Source: Microbacterium testaceum (lineage in GTDB: Bacteria > Actinomycetota > Actinomycetes > Actinomycetales > Microbacteriaceae). From it: a stretch of 64,000 nucleotides of DNA. Position numbers and translations under genes: made by a program. Within the stretch, counting starts at the first letter, position 1. Every line of letters starts with the position of its first letter. This document shows positions 7,118 through 16,423 of this stretch, piece by piece. The notes below the pieces were generated by a model that was given only the letters and a program-made list of their open reading frames with translations, searched no databases and was not told the origin of the DNA. Location of the stretch: the NCBI RefSeq assembly GCF_006539145.1, contig NZ_BJML01000004.1, positions 1 through 64,000 of the forward strand. The letters run 5' to 3'.

Positions 7118-10108
7118 ATGACGTCGGGCGATCGCTCCACCGCGCTCACCGCCCTCGCTCGCACCGGCTTCTCGCGGCTCACCGAAGCAGACACCCTGCT
7201 CAGTGAGCTCGAGGAGTCGGTGGGAGTCGAGCGGGCGGATGCCATGCAGCTCGCGCAGCGCGTCGCGGATCCCGACCGCGCGCTCCTGTCGATCCTGCAG
7301 GTCGCCCGCCGTGATCGCGACGCTGTTCGCGCGACCGCCGCGGACGCGGGCGCGTGGCGTGCCCTCTGGGATCTGGTCGGCGCGTCCGACGGCTTCGCCG
7401 AGTTCTATCTGCGTCATCCCGACGAGATCGTTCATCTGTCGGGGGCGGGGCTCACGGTGCCCGATGAGCCCTCCATGCGCGCCGAGCTTCTGGCATCCGT
7501 CGGCGATGTCGAGGGCTTCGCCGCGGATTCGTCGGATGCCGCCTGGGTCGCTTTGCGCGTTCGCTACCGCCGTCTGCTGGCCCGGATAGCCGCCTACGAC
7601 CTCGGCCAAGACGACCCGGCCGGGGCCATCCCCGTCGTGGCCTCCGCGCTGGCGGACCTCGCGGGGGCTGCCCTCGAAGCCTCGCTGAGCGTGGCTCGCG
7701 CGCGGGTCTCCTCTCCGGGGCCGGGGTCCTTTCCCCGTGACCAGGTCGAGGCGACCCGGTTCGCGATCATCGCGATGGGCAAGACCGGTGCGCGCGAGCT
7801 GAACTACGTCAGCGACGTCGACGTGATCTTCGTCGGCGGTTCCGCCGACGAAGAGGTGGTCTCCGAGGCGAGGGCGATCGACATCGGCACGCGCCTCGCC
7901 GTGCAGACGATGCGCGGCATCTCGGGACCCGAGATCGAGCCGCCCCTGTGGGAGGTCGACCCGAACCTGCGCCCCGAGGGCAAGCAGGGCGCCCTGGTGC
8001 GCAGCCTCGCCTCCCACGAGCAGTACTACGCCCGGTGGGCCAAGAGCTGGGAGTTCCAGGCGCTGCTGAAGGCCCGCGCCATCGCGGGTGATGCGACGCT
8101 CGGCGCCGAGTACGTCGCGGCGGTCCAGCCGCTCGTCTGGCACAGCGCCGCACGTGAGAACTTCGTCGAGGGCGTGCAGCGCATGCGCGAGCGCGTCACC
8201 GACCACATCCCCGCCGCCGAGGTCAACCGGCAGCTCAAGCTCGGCCCCGGCGGTATTCGCGATGTCGAGTTCACCGTGCAGCTCCTCCAGCTCGTGCACG
8301 GTCTCACCGACGAGCGCATCCGTCAGCGCGGCACGCTCGAGGCGCTCGATGCCCTGGTCGCCGAGGGGTACATCGGTCGGAGCGAGGCCGAGGCCTTCGG
8401 TCGCGACTACCGCCTCCTTCGGCTGCTCGAGCACCGCCTTCAGCTCCGCGGACTGCGCAGGACGGCTCTCCTCCCCGAGAAGGACGACGACCTGAGGGTG
8501 CTCGCACGGGCGTCCCGGCTCGCGGACTCGGCATCCGGGGTCCAGGCGGTGTGGGAGGGCATCAAGCGCGAGGTGCGCGATATCCACGTGCGCCTGTTCT
8601 ACCGTCCGCTGCTCTCGGCCGTCGCCGCCCTTCCCGAGGAGGAACGGACGCTCTCGACCGAGCAAGCGCGCGACCGGTTGGCCGCGATCGGCTTCCGCGA
8701 CCCGGCCGGCGCCCTGCGACACATCGCGGCGCTGACCAGCGGACTGAGTCGCAAGGCCACGATCCAGCGGCATCTCATGCCGATCATGATCCGATGGTTC
8801 GCCGATGGCGTCGATCCCGACTACGGACTGCTCGTCTTCCGTCGCATCAGCGAGCGGCTCGGCAACACCCCGTGGTTCCTGCGGATGCTGCGCGACTCAG
8901 CGGGTGCCGCCGAGAGCCTCACGCGCGTGCTGTCCGGTTCGCGGTACATCGGCGAGCTCATGGAGTGGATCCCCGAGTCGGTCGCCTGGCTCGACGACGA
9001 TGCCCTGCTGCGTCCCCGCTCCGGCAAGGCCCTCGAAGAAGAGGCCCGAGCGATTCAGACGCGCTGGCAGAACATCGACGACGCGATGCGCTCGGTGCGT
9101 GCCCTGCGTCGCCGCGAGATGCTGCGCGTCGCGATGGCCGCGGTGCTCGGCACGGTGTCTTTGGAGGAGCTCTCCGACGCCCTGACGACCATCACCGAGG
9201 TCACGATCCAGGCCACTCTGCGCGCCGTGCGCCGGATCGTCGTACCCCCCGAGGACGACGACCTCGACTTCGCGGTCATCGCGATGGGGCGCTTCGGCGG
9301 CCGGGAGCTCGGTTTCGGTTCCGATGCCGATGTCATGTACGTCTACCGCGCCAACGGCATCGACCCGCAGCGGGCGAGTCAACTCGCTCTCAAGCTCGTC
9401 GCGGGCCTGCGCGAGCACTCCGAAGACCACCGTCTACCGCTCGACCTCGACGCCGAGCTGCGTCCCGAGGGGCGCAGCGGACCTCTCGCCCGCTCACTCG
9501 ACGCCTACGCCGAGTACTACCGGCGATGGTCGCTGTCGTGGGAGGCTCAGGCGCTGCTTCGCGCACGCGGCGTGGCCGGCAGCGTCAAACTCATCGGAGC
9601 GTTCCTCGAACTGGCCGATGAGGTGCGTTACCCGGTCACGGCCGACCAGAACGGTCTGCGCGAGATCCGCCGCATCAAGGCGCGCGTCGAGAACGAGCGC
9701 CTGCCGCAGGGAGCCGACCCTGCGCGACACCTCAAACTCGGCCCGGGGTCGATCAGCGACGTGGAGTGGCTGGTGCAATTGCTGCAGCTGCAGCATGCCC
9801 GCGCGACCCCGGCGATGCGCACGACGTCCACCCTCGAAGCGCTCGAGGCCGCCATCGATGCGGGCCACATCGAGGGCGAGGCAGCCGACAAGCTCGCCGC
9901 CGCGTGGCACCTGGCGAGCCGCCTGCGGTCCGCGAACACGCTGCTCTCGGGGCAGACGAGTAACGTCCTCCCCGTCGACCGCGCCAAACTCGACGGCATC
10001 GGCCGCATCCTGGAGTATGCGCCGCGCTCCGCGACGCAGGTCGAGGAAGACTACTTCGGCGTGACCCGACGCGCCCGCCGCGTCTTCGACAAGCTGTTCT
10101 ACGGCTGA
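7118..10108 (+). CDS. glnE: Glutamine synthetase adenylyltransferase / adenylyl-removing enzyme
   Basis: GlnE adds AMP to, and removes it from, a Tyr of glutamine synthetase. The 996-residue length is full. Two nucleotidyltransferase cores are visible: GARELNYVSDVDV near residue 223 (adenylyl removal) and GGRELGFGSDADV near 727 (adenylylation), each followed by the paired LKLGPGGIRDVEF / LKLGPGSISDVEW motifs. It starts 10 bases after glnA2 and lacks a clear ribosome-binding site, suggesting coupling. The plausible substrate is GlnA1, encoded 3.5 kb downstream, rather than its neighbour GlnA2. Confidence 0.95.
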   Translation: MTSGDRSTALTALARTGFSRLTEADTLLSELEESVGVERADAMQLAQRVADPDRALLSILQVARRDRDAVRATAADAGAWRALWDLVGASDGFAEFYLRHPDEIVHLSGAGLTVPDEPSMRAELLASVGDVEGFAADSSDAAWVALRVRYRRLLARIAAYDLGQDDPAGAIPVVASALADLAGAALEASLSVARARVSSPGPGSFPRDQVEATRFAIIAMGKTGARELNYVSDVDVIFVGGSADEEVVSEARAIDIGTRLAVQTMRGISGPEIEPPLWEVDPNLRPEGKQGALVRSLASHEQYYARWAKSWEFQALLKARAIAGDATLGAEYVAAVQPLVWHSAARENFVEGVQRMRERVTDHIPAAEVNRQLKLGPGGIRDVEFTVQLLQLVHGLTDERIRQRGTLEALDALVAEGYIGRSEAEAFGRDYRLLRLLEHRLQLRGLRRTALLPEKDDDLRVLARASRLADSASGVQAVWEGIKREVRDIHVRLFYRPLLSAVAALPEEERTLSTEQARDRLAAIGFRDPAGALRHIAALTSGLSRKATIQRHLMPIMIRWFADGVDPDYGLLVFRRISERLGNTPWFLRMLRDSAGAAESLTRVLSGSRYIGELMEWIPESVAWLDDDALLRPRSGKALEEEARAIQTRWQNIDDAMRSVRALRRREMLRVAMAAVLGTVSLEELSDALTTITEVTIQATLRAVRRIVVPPEDDDLDFAVIAMGRFGGRELGFGSDADVMYVYRANGIDPQRASQLALKLVAGLREHSEDHRLPLDLDAELRPEGRSGPLARSLDAYAEYYRRWSLSWEAQALLRARGVAGSVKLIGAFLELADEVRYPVTADQNGLREIRRIKARVENERLPQGADPARHLKLGPGSISDVEWLVQLLQLQHARATPAMRTTSTLEALEAAIDAGHIEGEAADKLAAAWHLASRLRSANTLLSGQTSNVLPVDRAKLDGIGRILEYAPRSATQVEEDYFGVTRRARRVFDKLFYG

Positions 10109-10120
10109 CGGCCGCAAGCG

Positions 10121-10150
10121 AAGGGATGCCGCGAGACAGCGGCATCCCTT
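10121..10150. terminator. Bidirectional terminator between glnE and the acyl-CoA ligase
   Basis: A perfect 12-bp stem (AAGGGATGCCGC with GCGGCATCCCTT) closes a six-base loop between convergent genes. Each arm contains the abundant GGATGCC word. Confidence 0.8.
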
Positions 10151-10154
10151 CCTC

Positions 10155-11855
10155 TCATGTTTTGGACATCAGGCGTTCGCGAACCTCACGGCGCTGCACC
10201 TTGCCGATGAGCGAACGGGGGAGATCGTCGACCACCACGACACGGCGCGGAACCTTGTAGGCCGCGAGACGCGTCTTGCAGAAGTCGCGGATGGCGTCGG
10301 GCTCGACGTGCACGCCCTCGCGCAGCACGATCGCCGCGGCGACGTCTTCTTGGCCGCTGGACTTCGGAAGAGCGACCACAGCCGCTCCCGCGATGTCGGG
10401 GTGCGAGGTGAGCACGTCTTCGACCTCGCTCGGCGAGACGTTGAAGCCGCCGGTGATGATGATCTCTTTCAGTCGGTCGACGATGGTGACGAATCCGTCG
10501 GGCGAGACCGTGGCGATGTCGCCCGTCCGCAGCCAGCCGCCGTCGAGCAGCGTCTCCGCCGTGTCGGACGGACGGTTCCAGTAGCCCTGGAAGACCTGCG
10601 GACCACGCAGCAACAGCTCGCCGGCCTCGCCCTGGGGCCGGTCGACGGTGGGGTCGTCGGGGTCCACGACGCGGATGTCGGTGCTGGGGAACGGCACGCC
10701 CACCGTTCCGGGTCGGCGCGACGGTCCGATCGGATTGCCGAGGGCCACGGGCGAGGACTCCGTCATGCCGTAGCCCTCGACGAGCAATCCGCCGGTGGCG
10801 GCCTCCCAGCGATCCACGGTGGCGACAGGCAGACTCATCGCGCCTGAGATCGCGAACCGCACGCTGCTCAGATCGAGGGTGCCGCGCGCTGCCGCGCGCG
10901 CGAGCTGATCGTAGATGGGGGGAACCGCCGGAAGGAACGTCGGCGGACTCTTCTTCGCCGCCGCCGACACCAGGTCGAGGTCGTACTTGGGAAACAGCAC
11001 GAGTTTCGCGCCGATGCTCATCGCGAACGTAAGGCAGAGCGTGAGTCCGTAGGCGTGGAAGAGCGGGAGCACACCGTAGAACGTCTCTTCACCGTCGCGC
11101 AGGCCGGGTACCCACGCGCGACCCTGCATCGCGTTCGCGCGGAGGTTGGAGTGCGTGAGGACCGCACCCTTAGGCGTACCTGTGGTGCCGCTGGTGTATT
11201 GCAACAGTGCGATGTCGTCGAGAACCGGCCCCGCGTGCTTACGCGAGAGCGTGCCGTGCGTCAGCAGCTTCTCCCACGCGAGCGGCCGCTTCGAGCGCGG
11301 GGTGCTCGTGAGCTGCTCACGCGCGGCCTTCGCCTTCGCGATGGGCAGACGCAGCGCCAGGCGCTTGGCGAGCGGGAGCGCGGCCGTGATGTCGACGCTG
11401 ACGATCTTCTCGAGCGCGAGGTCGGCGGGGAACTCGGCGACGGTGTCGGCCAGCTTGTCCCACACGATCGCGAACCGCGCTCCGTGGTCTTCGAACTGGT
11501 GGCGGAGCTCACGCGGGGTGTAGATCGGGTTGTGCTCGATGACGATCGCCCCGAGTCGCAGCGCGGCGTAGAACGCGACCACGTGCTGCGGGGAGTTCGG
11601 CAGCACGAGAGCGACGCGGTCACCTGCCCGCACACCGAGGCGCCGTAGTCCCTCGGCGGCTCGGGACACCTGGTCCCCGAGCTCACGGTAGGTGGTGGGC
11701 GCCCCGAAGAACTCGAGCGCGGTTTTCTTGCCGAACTGGGCGACCGATGCCGCCAGCATGTCGGGAAGCGTTTGCGAGGGCTCGTCGATGTCGAGGGGCA
11801 CACCCTCGGCGTAGGAGGACGACCACGGACGAGACGCGTAAGGAGACTCCGGCAT
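10155..11855 (-). CDS. Long-chain fatty-acid--CoA ligase (AMP-forming)
   Basis: The enzyme activates a fatty acid to its CoA thioester through an acyl-adenylate, the entry step to beta-oxidation or lipid synthesis. The 566-residue protein has the P-loop LLQYTSGTTGTPKGAVLTHS near residue 218, GYGMTESSP (A5), WLRTGDIATVSPDGFVTIVD (A7), IITGGFNVSPSEVE (A8) and the catalytic Lys in SLIGKVQRR (A10). Acyl specificity cannot be read from sequence. GGGAGGA lies about eight bases before the ATG. It is a FadD-type protein, but actinobacteria have many paralogues, so no symbol is given. Confidence 0.9.
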   Translation of the reverse strand: MPESPYASRPWSSSYAEGVPLDIDEPSQTLPDMLAASVAQFGKKTALEFFGAPTTYRELGDQVSRAAEGLRRLGVRAGDRVALVLPNSPQHVVAFYAALRLGAIVIEHNPIYTPRELRHQFEDHGARFAIVWDKLADTVAEFPADLALEKIVSVDITAALPLAKRLALRLPIAKAKAAREQLTSTPRSKRPLAWEKLLTHGTLSRKHAGPVLDDIALLQYTSGTTGTPKGAVLTHSNLRANAMQGRAWVPGLRDGEETFYGVLPLFHAYGLTLCLTFAMSIGAKLVLFPKYDLDLVSAAAKKSPPTFLPAVPPIYDQLARAAARGTLDLSSVRFAISGAMSLPVATVDRWEAATGGLLVEGYGMTESSPVALGNPIGPSRRPGTVGVPFPSTDIRVVDPDDPTVDRPQGEAGELLLRGPQVFQGYWNRPSDTAETLLDGGWLRTGDIATVSPDGFVTIVDRLKEIIITGGFNVSPSEVEDVLTSHPDIAGAAVVALPKSSGQEDVAAAIVLREGVHVEPDAIRDFCKTRLAAYKVPRRVVVVDDLPRSLIGKVQRREVRERLMSKT

Positions 11856-11943
11856 AGTCCTATCCTCCCGTGCCCCTCGGGCATCCCGGCGGCGCTTGAC
11901 CTGGGGGGATGCCGGGAAGCCGACGACCTGATTCGATGGGGGA

Positions 11944-12786
11944 GTGCACTTCCGACCACTGACCGACGACGACCTCGCGGCCTCGCCGTCATGGTGGGGC
12001 GGCCGCTCTCTCGATGGGGACCGCTGGCGAAACGACGAGACGCGCTCTGCTGTGGCTCTCGACGGCGACGTGGTCGTGGCCGCGGGAGCGATCTGGTTGT
12101 CACGCGTGCACGAGGACCGTTTCTGGCTCGAGGTCGTCGTGGATCCCGCGAGGCGCCGCAGTGGCATCGGCACCGCCCTGGTGGGGCATCTGTCGACCCT
12201 GCGATCACGCGATCTGCCCTTCATGGCCCGTGGGTACGTCGACGACGAAGCCATGCGTTTCGCCGACGCGCTCGGTGCCCGCACGATCCAGATCGTGCCG
12301 CCCGCACGTGCGGCCCTCGATCTCCGGAGGGAGCTGCGTCCCCACGCCGACGTGCAACCGCTCGCGGGAGTCGACCGGTCCCACGTCGAGACAGCCTTCG
12401 CCGCGATGTACCGCTGGACGCACGAGAACTGGAGCCCGGTACGCGACGGTTTCGAACACGCTCTTGTCGAGGGGCTCTGGGACGACCTCGACGCCGATGC
12501 GTCCGCCGTCGCGGTGGACGACTCGGGCGGCATCCTGGCTCTGGCTCTCACTTTCGTCGATACGGACCCGGCGCTCATCGTCGCCGAGACGACGACGCGC
12601 GATCAGCCGGGCGGCGAGCACCTCGTCGAGGGATGCATCCGCCGCGCGATGGCGATCCTCGCGCACCGGGGTCTGACCCTCGTCGATTTCGACGGACACG
12701 TGAGCGACCCGCACTTCCTCCCCGCGCTGTCCCGCCTCGCCCCGACCGGGCGCTGGTTCCGCCTCGTCGAGATCCCCGCCCCGTGA
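11944..12786 (+). CDS. GNAT-family N-acetyltransferase
   Basis: The 280-residue protein has the acetyl-CoA motif VVVDPARRRSGIGTALVGHL (A motif R-x-x-G-x-G) near residues 66-85. It also has a second, weaker GNAT-like half (VAVDDSGGILALALTFVD onwards), so it may be a tandem GNAT. Substrate is unknown. It starts with GTG in a 88-base gap shared with the divergent acyl-CoA ligase; a short purine run directly precedes the GTG. Its stop overlaps the GTG of the next gene. Confidence 0.75.
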   Translation: MHFRPLTDDDLAASPSWWGGRSLDGDRWRNDETRSAVALDGDVVVAAGAIWLSRVHEDRFWLEVVVDPARRRSGIGTALVGHLSTLRSRDLPFMARGYVDDEAMRFADALGARTIQIVPPARAALDLRRELRPHADVQPLAGVDRSHVETAFAAMYRWTHENWSPVRDGFEHALVEGLWDDLDADASAVAVDDSGGILALALTFVDTDPALIVAETTTRDQPGGEHLVEGCIRRAMAILAHRGLTLVDFDGHVSDPHFLPALSRLAPTGRWFRLVEIPAP

Positions 12787-13118
12787 GCCGGGCCGGAGGG
12801 CGCTGGACGCGCGAGCTGGATCGCCAGTTGCGTGCGCGCGGACGCACGCGGGCGCTGCTCCTGGTCATCGGCGCCATCGTGTTCGGAGCGGCGCTCGGCG
12901 GGTACGTGCTCTCGATCCTCGCCGAGCTCGGCTCCGGCACCCTCGAATGGGGAGAGGCCCTCGGCTCGGGTCGGCGGCACATCCCGGCCGGGGTCATGGT
13001 CTGGATCGGCGGACCGTTCGCCGCTCTCTGCCTCGTCTATGGCGCCGCGCTGGCTGTCCGCCTGGCCCGCACCTGGCACGACGTCCCCCGCGAGGCGAGG
13101 CGACGTCCCTCGCGGTGA
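12783..13118 (+). CDS. Small two-helix membrane protein
   Basis: The 111-residue protein has hydrophobic segments at about residues 25-47 (LLLVIGAIVFGAALGGYVL) and 70-93, with basic N- and C-termini, so a small integral membrane protein is predicted. The GTG start overlaps the preceding stop in a GTGA arrangement, showing translational coupling with the GNAT gene. I recognise no family. Confidence 0.65.
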   Translation: MSRAGGRWTRELDRQLRARGRTRALLLVIGAIVFGAALGGYVLSILAELGSGTLEWGEALGSGRRHIPAGVMVWIGGPFAALCLVYGAALAVRLARTWHDVPREARRRPSR

Positions 13119-13145
13119 GCGGTCGATCGGCCTAGCCTGTCGGGC

Positions 13146-13457
13146 ATGTGCCGCAACATCGTTCCCCTGCACAACTTCACGCCCCCGGCGACGGATGCCG
13201 AGTGCCACGACGCAGCGCTGCAGTTCGTACGCAAGATCGTGGGGTCGACGTCGCCGTCGCGGGCGAATACGGACGTCTTCGATCGTGCCGTGGCTGAGAT
13301 CTCGGCATCCGTCCGGCACCTGCTCGATGACCTGGTGACGAATGCCCCGCCGAAGGTGCGCGAGGTCGAGGCGGCGAAGCGTCAGGCCCGCTCCGCCGAA
13401 CGGTACGAGGCGATTCGCCTGTTCCAGGAGCAGAAGCGCGCGGCGCGCGCAGACTGA
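13146..13457 (+). CDS. DUF2277 family protein
   Basis: The 103-residue protein begins MCRNIVPLHNFTPPATDAEC, the hallmark of DUF2277, a small widespread family of unknown function. There is no ribosome-binding site. TAGCCT at 13133-13138 ends seven bases before the ATG, so translation is probably leaderless. Confidence 0.85.
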   Translation: MCRNIVPLHNFTPPATDAECHDAALQFVRKIVGSTSPSRANTDVFDRAVAEISASVRHLLDDLVTNAPPKVREVEAAKRQARSAERYEAIRLFQEQKRAARAD

Positions 13458-13552
13458 GACGGGATGCCGCCACTCCTGGCATATCCCGGCGAACGACGAC
13501 GCCCGCCCCCGCGAAACGGCGGGAACGGGCGTCGACGTGGATGATCGGGCGA

Positions 13553-14977
13553 TCAGACCCCGAAGTACAGCTCGTACTCGAAGGGGTGCGGGCGCTGGGC
13601 GATCGGCTGGATCTCGTTCTCGATCTTGTACTCGATCCAGGTGTCGATCAGCTCCTGCGTGAAGACGCCACCGGCGAGCAGGAACTCGTGGTCGGCGCGC
13701 AGAGCCTCGAGCGAGTCGAGCAGCGAGTTCGGAACCTGCGGGATGTTCTTGGCCTCTTCGGCGGGGAGCTCGTAGAGGTCCTTGTCGACGGGCTCGTGCG
13801 GCTCGATGCGGTTCTTGATGCCGTCGATACCGGCCATGAGCTGAGCCGCGAACGCGAGGTACGGGTTGCCCGAGGCGTCGGGCGCGCGGAACTCGATGCG
13901 CTTGGCCTTGGGGTTGGTGCCCGTGATCGGGATGCGGATGGCAGCGGAGCGGTTACCGGCCGAGTACACCAGGTTGACCGGCGCCTCGAAGCCCTTCACC
14001 AAACGGTGGTAGCTGTTGAGGGTCGGGTTGGTGAAGGCGAGGACGGCCGGCGCGTGCGCCAGCAGGCCACCGATGTACCAACGGGCGATGTCGGAGAGCC
14101 CGCCGTATCCGGTCTCGTCGTAGAACAGCGGCTTGCCGTCGTTCCACAGCGACTGGTGGGTGTGCATGCCCGAGCCGTTGTCGCCGAAGAGCGGCTTGGG
14201 CATGAAGGTCGCGACCTTGCCCCACTGCTCGCAGGTGTTCTTGACGATGTACTTGAACTTCAGGATGTCGTCGGCCGCGTGCAGCATCGTGTCGAAGCGG
14301 TAGTTGATCTCCTGCTGACCACCGGTGCCGACCTCGTGGTGCGAGCGCTCGAGAGCGAAGCCCGCCTCGATCAGCTTGAGCGTGATGTCGTCGCGGAGGT
14401 CCGCCGTCTTGTCGACGGGGGAGACGGGGAAGTAGCCGCCCTTGTACGGGGTCTTGTTGGCGAGGTTTCCGCCCTCTTCTTCGCGACCGGTGTTCCAGGC
14501 GCCTTCCTCGGAGTCGACCGAGTAGAAGCTCGAGTTCTGCTTCACTTCGTAACGCACGTCGTCGAAGATGTAGAACTCGGCCTCGGGGGCGAAGAACGCG
14601 GTGTCGGCGATGCCCGTGGAGGCGAGATACTTCTCGGCCTTCTTGGCGACCTGGCGCGGGTCCTTGCCGTAGATCTCACCGTTGCGCGGGTTGTAGATGT
14701 CGAAGATCATGACGAGGGTCTTGGCCTCGCGGAACTGGTCGACGTACGCCGTGGTCACGTCGGGGATCAGCTGCATGTCCGACTCGTGGATGTTCGCGAA
14801 CCCGCGGATCGACGAGCCATCGAACAGCTGTCCGACGGTGAAGAACTCCTCGTCGACGGTCGAGGCGGGGATGTTGAAGTGCTGCTGCACACCAGGAAGA
14901 TCCGTGAAACGGATGTCGAGGAACTTGACGTCCTCGTCCTGGATGAACTTCAGCACCTCGGACGAATCTTTGAACAT
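13553..14977 (-). CDS. glnA: Glutamine synthetase GlnA1
   Basis: The enzyme makes glutamine from glutamate, ammonia and ATP as a dodecamer. The 474-residue length matches type I-beta enzymes. Visible signatures are FDGSSIRGF near residue 53, [12 protein letters not shown] (metal site), [16 protein letters not shown] (ATP loop) and [16 protein letters not shown] near the C-terminus contains the expected adenylylation Tyr402, so GlnE can plausibly regulate it. The ATG at 14977 has TGGAG upstream. A GlnR-type box lies 72-109 bases upstream. Confidence 0.95.
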   Translation of the reverse strand: MFKDSSEVLKFIQDEDVKFLDIRFTDLPGVQQHFNIPASTVDEEFFTVGQLFDGSSIRGFANIHESDMQLIPDVTTAYVDQFREAKTLVMIFDIYNPRNGEIYGKDPRQVAKKAEKYLASTGIADTAFFAPEAEFYIFDDVRYEVKQNSSFYSVDSEEGAWNTGREEEGGNLANKTPYKGGYFPVSPVDKTADLRDDITLKLIEAGFALERSHHEVGTGGQQEINYRFDTMLHAADDILKFKYIVKNTCEQWGKVATFMPKPLFGDNGSGMHTHQSLWNDGKPLFYDETGYGGLSDIARWYIGGLLAHAPAVLAFTNPTLNSYHRLVKGFEAPVNLVYSAGNRSAAIRIPITGTNPKAKRIEFRAPDASGNPYLAFAAQLMAGIDGIKNRIEPHEPVDKDLYELPAEEAKNIPQVPNSLLDSLEALRADHEFLLAGGVFTQELIDTWIEYKIENEIQPIAQRPHPFEYELYFGV

Positions 14978-15048
14978 GAAGACTCCAGAGGTAGAACATT
15001 CGGGATCATGCCGGCCTCGGCCAGCCTCCTCGACCCTACCCAGAACCG

Positions 15049-15086
15049 GTGTCCCGGTCATATCTCGCATGTTTCGGGGATGTTAC
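15049..15086 (-). promoter_or_regulatory. Probable GlnR operator upstream of glnA1
   Basis: Read on the minus strand, 15086-15071 is GTAAC-ATCCCC-GAAAC, exactly the a-site/b-site spacing known for GlnR in Streptomyces and Mycobacterium. The 11-bp phase continues with GATAT and GACAC, the last one base from GAAAC, giving a four-site array. The same GTAAC-ATCCnC-GAAAC core lies upstream of amtB. Confidence 0.7.
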
Positions 15087-15110
15087 GTGGCGCCGATTAC
15101 GCTGGATGCC

Positions 15111-15539
15111 GTGAGCCTCCCCGCCGAGAACGAGTATCCGGGCCAGCGGCTCGGCCTTCCCCGCGAGGGTCGCGGCTCCATCGCCCGCCCGGGGCGCCGC
15201 ATCGCGGCCCTGCTGATCGACGTCGCCAGCGCCGGCCTGATCGGATATGCCTTCTTCTCCGCCCCCGACCCCGTGACGGGCGTCCCGTTCGCGAATCCGA
15301 TCGCGACGAACCTCATCTTCTTCGCCGTGCAGATCCTCTTCATCCCCCTCCTGGGCGGGAGCCCGGGGCACCGGATCATGGGAATGCGGCTGGAGCTGGC
15401 ATCCGGAGGCTGGGTGGGCGTCTGGCGCCCGATCGTCCGCACCGTGCTGCTCGCGCTCATCATCCCCGCCGTGGTCTGGGACGCCGACCAGCGGGGTCTG
15501 CACGACAAGGTGGTCGGCACGGTTCTCGTCCGCACCTGA
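15111..15539 (+). CDS. RDD-family membrane protein
   Basis: The 142-residue protein carries the RDD hallmark: ARPGRRIAALLIDVASAGLI at about residues 23-42, then GGSPGHRIMGMRL and a third helix before WDADQRGLHDKVVGT. RDD proteins are three-helix membrane proteins of uncertain, probably ion-transport, function. The GTG start has no ribosome-binding site; TACGCT (15098-15103) ends seven bases upstream, suggesting a leaderless transcript. Its promoter lies beside the glnA1 GlnR box, so shared regulation is possible. Confidence 0.8.
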   Translation: MSLPAENEYPGQRLGLPREGRGSIARPGRRIAALLIDVASAGLIGYAFFSAPDPVTGVPFANPIATNLIFFAVQILFIPLLGGSPGHRIMGMRLELASGGWVGVWRPIVRTVLLALIIPAVVWDADQRGLHDKVVGTVLVRT

Positions 15540-15555
15540 ACCCGTCGGCACCGAT

Positions 15556-15589
15556 GACAAAGGCCCCCGCCTGAGCGGGGGCCTTTGTC
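15556..15589. terminator. Bidirectional terminator
   Basis: A perfect 15-bp stem, GACAAAGGCCCCCGC with its complement, closes a four-base CTGA loop between the convergent RDD and DUF4191 genes. Confidence 0.85.
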
Positions 15590-15595
15590 GCGGAG

Positions 15596-16306
15596 TCAGC
15601 GGGGACGCGGGGAGCGCATCTTCGTCGGGTCGACGCCCTTCGGGATCGGCAGCGACGACAGCCCCTGCGACACCGACGACACGCGCTTGATGACGGCGGC
15701 CATCGTGGAGCGATCGACCTTCTTGGGCAGCGCCTTGATGGTCGAGGCCAGCTTGGCGATCGGCACCTCGTCGTCGCCATGACCGACGTAGAGCACGGTG
15801 ACGGGGACGCCGGCCGCGACGCGCGTCACGCGGGAACGCTCCTCGCCGACCAGACGCGTCAGTCGGCTGCGGTTGCCCTCACCGATGAGAACGACACCTC
15901 CGCGACCGATCGCGCGGTACACGGCCTCCTGCGTACGGGGGTTGACGCCGATCGGGGCCTCAGAGGCCTGCCAGTTACGGCCGAGCGACGACGACAGCAC
16001 GTGACCGGTCGCCCCGGGCATACCGTCGATCTTCTTGTACATGGCCGTCGTCGACAGACGGGTCATGGTGATCATCGAGGCCAGGATGCCGGCCAGCAGA
16101 CCCGTCACGCCCCAGAGGATGACACTCCACGCCGCCAGCGGCGGGATGAGGAAGCCGACGAGCACGCCGAGGGCGATGCCCAGCAGTACGATGCCGGCCA
16201 GCAGGAACGGCAGCCACCGGTACTCCTTCTGAGTGAAGGTGTACAGGGTTTTCAGCTGCGAGAAGAAGCCCGGACGCTTCTCGGGCGTGGTGGTGCGAGC
16301 GGCCAT
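15596..16306 (-). CDS. DUF4191 membrane protein
   Basis: The 236-residue protein begins with a short basic region, FFSQLKTLYTFTQKEYRWLP, followed by two adjacent transmembrane helices at about residues 34-57 and 60-83. A cytoplasmic domain contains GRNWQASEAPIGVNPRTQEAVYRAIGRGGVVLIGEG. This is the actinobacterial DUF4191 family, conserved and often near lipA/lipB or glnA; its function is unknown. The ATG at 16306 was chosen to match the family N-terminus. Confidence 0.85.
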   Translation of the reverse strand: MAARTTTPEKRPGFFSQLKTLYTFTQKEYRWLPFLLAGIVLLGIALGVLVGFLIPPLAAWSVILWGVTGLLAGILASMITMTRLSTTAMYKKIDGMPGATGHVLSSSLGRNWQASEAPIGVNPRTQEAVYRAIGRGGVVLIGEGNRSRLTRLVGEERSRVTRVAAGVPVTVLYVGHGDDEVPIAKLASTIKALPKKVDRSTMAAVIKRVSSVSQGLSSLPIPKGVDPTKMRSPRPR

Positions 16307-16423
16307 GAAGATGATTCTATCTTTGCCGCGAGACCTTCCTCCCCAGCGGACTGTTCCGTCGGGTGGTCCCCGCATCCGACTTTTCTCGACACGCGATCGG
16401 AGCGGTTCCGCCACCATCGCGGG

